Assembly: GCA_016219235.1 (NCBI GenBank)
Contig: JACRBO010000623.1
Span: forward strand, 1 to 16,701
Reading direction: 5' to 3'
Length of the DNA stretch: 16,701 nucleotides
DNA from: Chloroflexota bacterium
GTDB taxonomy: Bacteria; Chloroflexota; Anaerolineae; Fen-1058
Positions 12,623-16,701 of this stretch are shown in pieces. Positions within the stretch are counted from its first letter, which is position 1. Each line of letters opens with the position of its first letter. Below the pieces are notes generated by a model. That model had not been told where the DNA came from and searched no databases. It worked only from the letters and a program-made list of their open reading frames with translations. The position numbers were made by a program, and so were the translations under genes.

Positions 12623-13056
12623 AGCGACCATTTGGCGTAACTCTGCTGGTGGTGGCGGTGTTATTACTGGCGGCCTGGAATGCGGGGCAGGCGGTGGTGG
12701 CGGCGCAGCAGTTGAGTCTTATGCGAAGCCTGGGAGTGGACGCGCCGGGGAGAATTTCAATCGTGACAGGCGTGACGTGGACGATCGGTTTTGTGATCGC
12801 CGCGCTGGGCCTGTGGCGATTGAGGGCCTGGGGGAGACACTGGTTGTTAATCGCGATCGTCGCGTATCAACTCCAGCTGTGGATCGCGCGTTTCACCCTC
12901 GAACGCTCCTCGTATGAAGCGCTGACGCGCCCGGCGGCGGTGGCTGTCTCGATCGGCAGTATCGTGATCGTCTGGTTCATGTTGTTTCTGCCGAAAATCC
13001 GGCGCGCATTTGACACGCAACACGCCTGCGAAGCGCGCAACACGGAGCAATCATGA
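12619..13056 (+). CDS. Small four-helix membrane protein of unknown function
   Basis: The 145-residue protein has four hydrophobic segments near residues 5-28, 47-68, 72-92 and 105-125. A basic and polar C-terminal tail ([20 protein letters not shown]) follows. I do not recognise the family. The start ATG (12619) overlaps the stop of the preceding membrane protein as ATGA, and its own stop overlaps the carboxylase start (13053) in the same way. This makes translational coupling along 11567-14606 likely. The longer frame upstream to 12466 lies inside the previous gene and is rejected. Confidence 0.75.
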   Translation: MKRPFGVTLLVVAVLLLAAWNAGQAVVAAQQLSLMRSLGVDAPGRISIVTGVTWTIGFVIAALGLWRLRAWGRHWLLIAIVAYQLQLWIARFTLERSSYEALTRPAAVAVSIGSIVIVWFMLFLPKIRRAFDTQHACEARNTEQS

Positions 13057-14606
13057 CTACAGTTGATCCCAAGATTCAACGGCTGCACGATCTGCGTGAA
13101 CAGGCCAAACAGGGCGGCGGGGCCGATCGGGTGGAGAAGCAGCATAAGCAGGGGAAACTCACCGCGCGTGAACGGATCGATCTGCTGCTCGACAGCGGCT
13201 CGTTCCGCGAACTCGATATGTTCGTCATGCACCGCTCGAACGATTTTGGCATGGGCGACAAGAAGTACCTGGGCGACAGCGTCGTGACGGGCTGGGGCAC
13301 GGTCGAAGGCCGGCTGGTGTACGTTTTCTCGCAGGATTTCACGGTGTTTGGCGGCAGTCTGAGCCAGGTGCACGCCGAGAAAATCTGCAAAGTGATGGAC
13401 CTCGCCCTGAAGAACGGCGCGCCCGTGATCGGCCTCAACGATTCGGGTGGGGCGCGCATTCAAGAGGGGGTAGTGTCGCTGGGCGGTTACGCGGATATTT
13501 TCCTGCGCAACACCCTGGCCTCCGGCGTGGTGCCGCAGATCAGCGCCATCATGGGGCCGTGCGCGGGCGGCGCGGTCTATTCCCCGGCGCTGACGGATTT
13601 CATTTTCATGGTGAAGAACACGTCCTACATGTTCATCACCGGCCCGGATGTGGTGAAGTCGGTGACGCATGAAGATGTGACGTTCGAGGAGCTGGGCGGC
13701 GCGGCCGTGCATAACAGCAAGAGCGGCGTGGCCCATTTTGCGATGGACAGCGAAGCCGATTGCCTGTTCATGATCCGGCGATTGCTGGGCTATTTGCCGC
13801 AGAATAATCTGGAAGACCCGCCGTTTATCAAAACGGCCGATGATCCGTTGCGAATGGACGAGGCCCTCAACTCGATCGTGCCCGACAGTCCCAACAAACC
13901 CTATGATATGAAAGAGGTCATTCAACACGTCGTGGATGACGGCACGTTCTATGAGGTGCAGGAAAGTTTCGCGATGAACATCGTGGTGGGCTTTGCGCGG
14001 CTGGGCGGGCACAGCGTTGGGATCGTAGCGCAGCAGCCGCAGGTGCTGGCCGGCGTGCTCGACATCGACGCCAGCGAGAAAGCCGCGCGCTTCATCCGCT
14101 TCTGCGATTCGTTCAATATTCCCCTCATCACGTTCGAGGATGTGCCGGGCTTCCTGCCCGGTGTGGCGCAGGAACACGCCGGTATCATCAAGTCTGGCGC
14201 GAAGTTGCTGTACGCCTACTGCGAAGCGACCGTGCCCAAGATCACCATCATCACGCGTAAGGCTTATGGCGGCGCGTACGACGTGATGAACAGCAAGCAC
14301 ATTCGCGGCGACCTGAACCTGGCCTGGCCCAGCGCCGAGATCGCAGTGATGGGGCCGGAGGGCGCGGTCAACATCATCTTCCGCAACGAAATCAAAGCCG
14401 CTGCCGATCCGGCGGCGAAGAAGGCCGAACTGGTGGCGATGTATCGCGAGAAGTTCGCCAATCCGTATGTGGCGGCTGAATGGGGCTACATCGACGATGT
14501 GATCGAGCCGAAGGAAACGCGTCCGCGCTTGATCAATGCGCTGGAAATGCTGCAAAACAAGCGCGATGCGAATCCGCCGAAGAAACACGGCAATATTCCG
14601 CTGTAA
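13053..14606 (+). CDS. pccB: Propionyl-CoA carboxylase beta subunit (acyl-CoA carboxyltransferase)
   Basis: The 517-residue protein matches PccB in length and sequence. It transfers carboxyl from biotin to acyl-CoA in the cytoplasm, normally propionyl-CoA to methylmalonyl-CoA. Landmarks are [17 protein letters not shown] (~35-51), [20 protein letters not shown] (~89-108), [12 protein letters not shown] (129-140), the first oxyanion glycines [11 protein letters not shown] (168-178), DVPGFLPG (363-370) and the second oxyanion loop [11 protein letters not shown] (402-412). D410 in GGAYD matches the aspartate linked to propionyl preference in Streptomyces PccB. Related methylmalonyl-CoA decarboxylase alpha subunits cannot be fully excluded. 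The expected alpha subunit gene follows only after an inserted MNT/HEPN pair. Confidence 0.92.
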   Translation: MTTVDPKIQRLHDLREQAKQGGGADRVEKQHKQGKLTARERIDLLLDSGSFRELDMFVMHRSNDFGMGDKKYLGDSVVTGWGTVEGRLVYVFSQDFTVFGGSLSQVHAEKICKVMDLALKNGAPVIGLNDSGGARIQEGVVSLGGYADIFLRNTLASGVVPQISAIMGPCAGGAVYSPALTDFIFMVKNTSYMFITGPDVVKSVTHEDVTFEELGGAAVHNSKSGVAHFAMDSEADCLFMIRRLLGYLPQNNLEDPPFIKTADDPLRMDEALNSIVPDSPNKPYDMKEVIQHVVDDGTFYEVQESFAMNIVVGFARLGGHSVGIVAQQPQVLAGVLDIDASEKAARFIRFCDSFNIPLITFEDVPGFLPGVAQEHAGIIKSGAKLLYAYCEATVPKITIITRKAYGGAYDVMNSKHIRGDLNLAWPSAEIAVMGPEGAVNIIFRNEIKAAADPAAKKAELVAMYREKFANPYVAAEWGYIDDVIEPKETRPRLINALEMLQNKRDANPPKKHGNIPL

Positions 14607-14612
14607 TTGATT

Positions 14613-14617
14613 GGAGG
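14613..14617 (+). promoter_or_regulatory. Ribosome binding site for the MNT gene
   Basis: GGAGG lies five bases upstream of ATG 14623, in the 16-base gap after pccB. It rules out the longer frame from TTG 14611, which would translate the motif itself. Confidence 0.8.
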
Positions 14618-14622
14618 TTGAT

Positions 14623-15045
14623 ATGGGCCTTGCCAGAACTTCACCCCAGGCATCTGCCATCAAACCCTTCCGGGTTCGGCGCAGTAAACAGGCTGCTCCA
14701 GCCTCGTTTTACTGGTGGCCGATCACCGAAGCCAAGATTCGGCGCGCGGTCCAGAAACTCGTCGACGAATTGCAGCCGGAGAAGATCATTTTGTTTGGCT
14801 CGTTCGCCTACGGTCAGCCGACGATCGATAGTGATGTCGATCTGTTGATCATCATGAACAGCAAACTTCGACCGGTTGATCGAATCAGGCGAGCTTCAGC
14901 CGTACTCGATCCGCGGCCATTTCCGGTAGACATCATCGTTCGGACGCCTGCCGAAATAGCCGAGCGGCTCAAAATCAAAGACTGTTTTATCGAAGAAATT
15001 GTGGCGAAAGGCAAAGTGTTGTATGAGCGCTCATCCCGTCGCTGA
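14623..15045 (+). CDS. MNT-type nucleotidyltransferase of an MNT/HEPN pair
   Basis: The 140-residue protein has the minimal nucleotidyltransferase motif. GS at 59-60 starts GSFAYGQPTIDSDVDLLI, where D71 and D73 are the metal-binding pair, and D103 in PVDIIV is the likely third acidic residue. In characterised MNT/HEPN modules the MNT protein acts as antitoxin by adding AMP to the HEPN RNase. The N-terminus has an extra basic stretch of ~35 residues (GLARTSPQASAIKPFRVRRS) before the core fold. The gene lies 16 bases after pccB and overlaps the HEPN gene by 23 bases, so they form one unit. The antitoxin role is inferred from family and context. Confidence 0.88.
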   Translation: MGLARTSPQASAIKPFRVRRSKQAAPASFYWWPITEAKIRRAVQKLVDELQPEKIILFGSFAYGQPTIDSDVDLLIIMNSKLRPVDRIRRASAVLDPRPFPVDIIVRTPAEIAERLKIKDCFIEEIVAKGKVLYERSSRR

Positions 15046-15412
15046 GTGGATTGAAAAGGCCGAGGGCAATTACAACAGCGCGCAAATCCTGATGCGTCAG
15101 CGCAAACAGTCTGTGCCTGATGTCGTGTGCAATCAATGCCAACAGTGCGCCGAGAAGTATCTCAAGGCACTGCTGGTCAGACATGGCCTGGGTTTTCCCA
15201 AGACACACGACTTAACCCAACTTAAAAACCTGATCAAGTCAATTGATGCCGACGTGATGTTGATTGCTCCGGCGCTGGACGTGTTGAACCCGTACGGTAT
15301 CGATGTTCGTTACCCGGGCTTGCAGGCCACGGCCAAGGATGCGCGCGATGCTGTGAATGCCATGAAGACTGTGCGGAAATTTGCGCGCGCCAAATTGGGC
15401 CTCAAACCTTAA
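15023..15412 (+). CDS. HEPN-domain protein paired with the MNT gene
   Basis: The 129-residue helical protein fits the HEPN family (PF05168-like). It has [16 protein letters not shown] at ~9-24 and [19 protein letters not shown] at ~37-55. [14 protein letters not shown] is at ~58-71, and YGIDVRYPG is near 91-99. The [10 protein letters not shown] and HDL blocks are diagnostic. The RX4-6H RNase motif of toxic HEPN proteins is not obvious: R53 is eight residues from H62, outside the usual spacing. It may therefore be a non-canonical or non-cleaving HEPN protein. ATG 15023 is chosen because it best fits the family start; the Shine-Dalgarno (AAAGG at 15007) is weakly placed. The gene precedes the biotin carboxylase gene by 19 bases. 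Confidence 0.85.
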   Translation: MSAHPVAEWIEKAEGNYNSAQILMRQRKQSVPDVVCNQCQQCAEKYLKALLVRHGLGFPKTHDLTQLKNLIKSIDADVMLIAPALDVLNPYGIDVRYPGLQATAKDARDAVNAMKTVRKFARAKLGLKP

Positions 15413-15431
15413 CCGCAGTCAAGGGATTCTC

Positions 15432-16701
<1,270 letters not shown>

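Noticed and set aside
12867..14663. 598-codon minus-strand open frame
   Set aside because: It lies opposite pccB, is His/Arg-rich as expected for an antisense frame, and has no family signature.

Overview
The window looks like bacterial chromosomal DNA of moderately high GC. My best guess is a member of the Chloroflexota (Anaerolineae-like), and this is inference. The reasons are the Gram-positive/Chloroflexota-style LexA operator (GAAC-N4-GTTC), two LexA paralogues side by side, small TumE-type and MNT/HEPN-type gene pairs scattered among metabolic genes, and an acyl-CoA dehydrogenase plus acyl-CoA carboxylase cluster. No rRNA, tRNA, CRISPR array or transposase was seen.

Layout. (1) 1-744, plus strand: a two-gene toxin-antitoxin-like pair. 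The second gene is a TumE (DUF6516-type) toxin that is split by a one-base frameshift. (2) 840-4030, minus strand: five tightly packed genes, transcribed DinB-like metalloprotein, YCII protein, YcaQ-type DNA glycosylase, DUF1801 protein, ankyrin-repeat protein. This looks like a stress or alkylation-damage cassette. (3) 4103-4143: a good intrinsic terminator that ends the next minus-strand unit. (4) 4231-6702, minus strand: a LexA-like repressor with an atypical cleavage site, a soluble FtsK/SpoIIIE-type DNA translocase, a small two-helix membrane protein and a DUF6504-like protein, with overlapping or closely spaced genes. The promoter carries LexA operators. (5) 6917-7741: a canonical LexA, its terminator hairpin, a leader with seven TTGGG repeats at about one helical turn spacing, and a consensus sigma-70 promoter with a LexA box in its spacer and a second box 30 bp upstream.

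(6) 7973-9963, plus strand: two overlapping DppB/DppC-like ABC permeases without their ATPases or binding protein. (7) 9965-10283, minus strand: a gamma-glutamyltranspeptidase remnant in which the first ~60 and last ~45 residues are joined by a large internal deletion. (8) 10396-16701, plus strand: acyl-CoA dehydrogenase, two coupled membrane proteins, propionyl-CoA carboxylase beta subunit, an MNT nucleotidyltransferase/HEPN pair, and the biotin carboxylase subunit, which runs off the window.

How it fits together: the most distinctive part is the SOS block at 4231-7741, where a canonical autoregulated LexA sits upstream of a second LexA-like repressor that heads an operon for a soluble DNA translocase. 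The 3' part is a carbon-oxidation operon in which the carboxylase subunit genes are separated by the MNT/HEPN cassette. Several gene starts were moved from the longest reading frame to an internal ATG, because a Shine-Dalgarno sequence or a 4-base ATGA overlap supports the shorter form.
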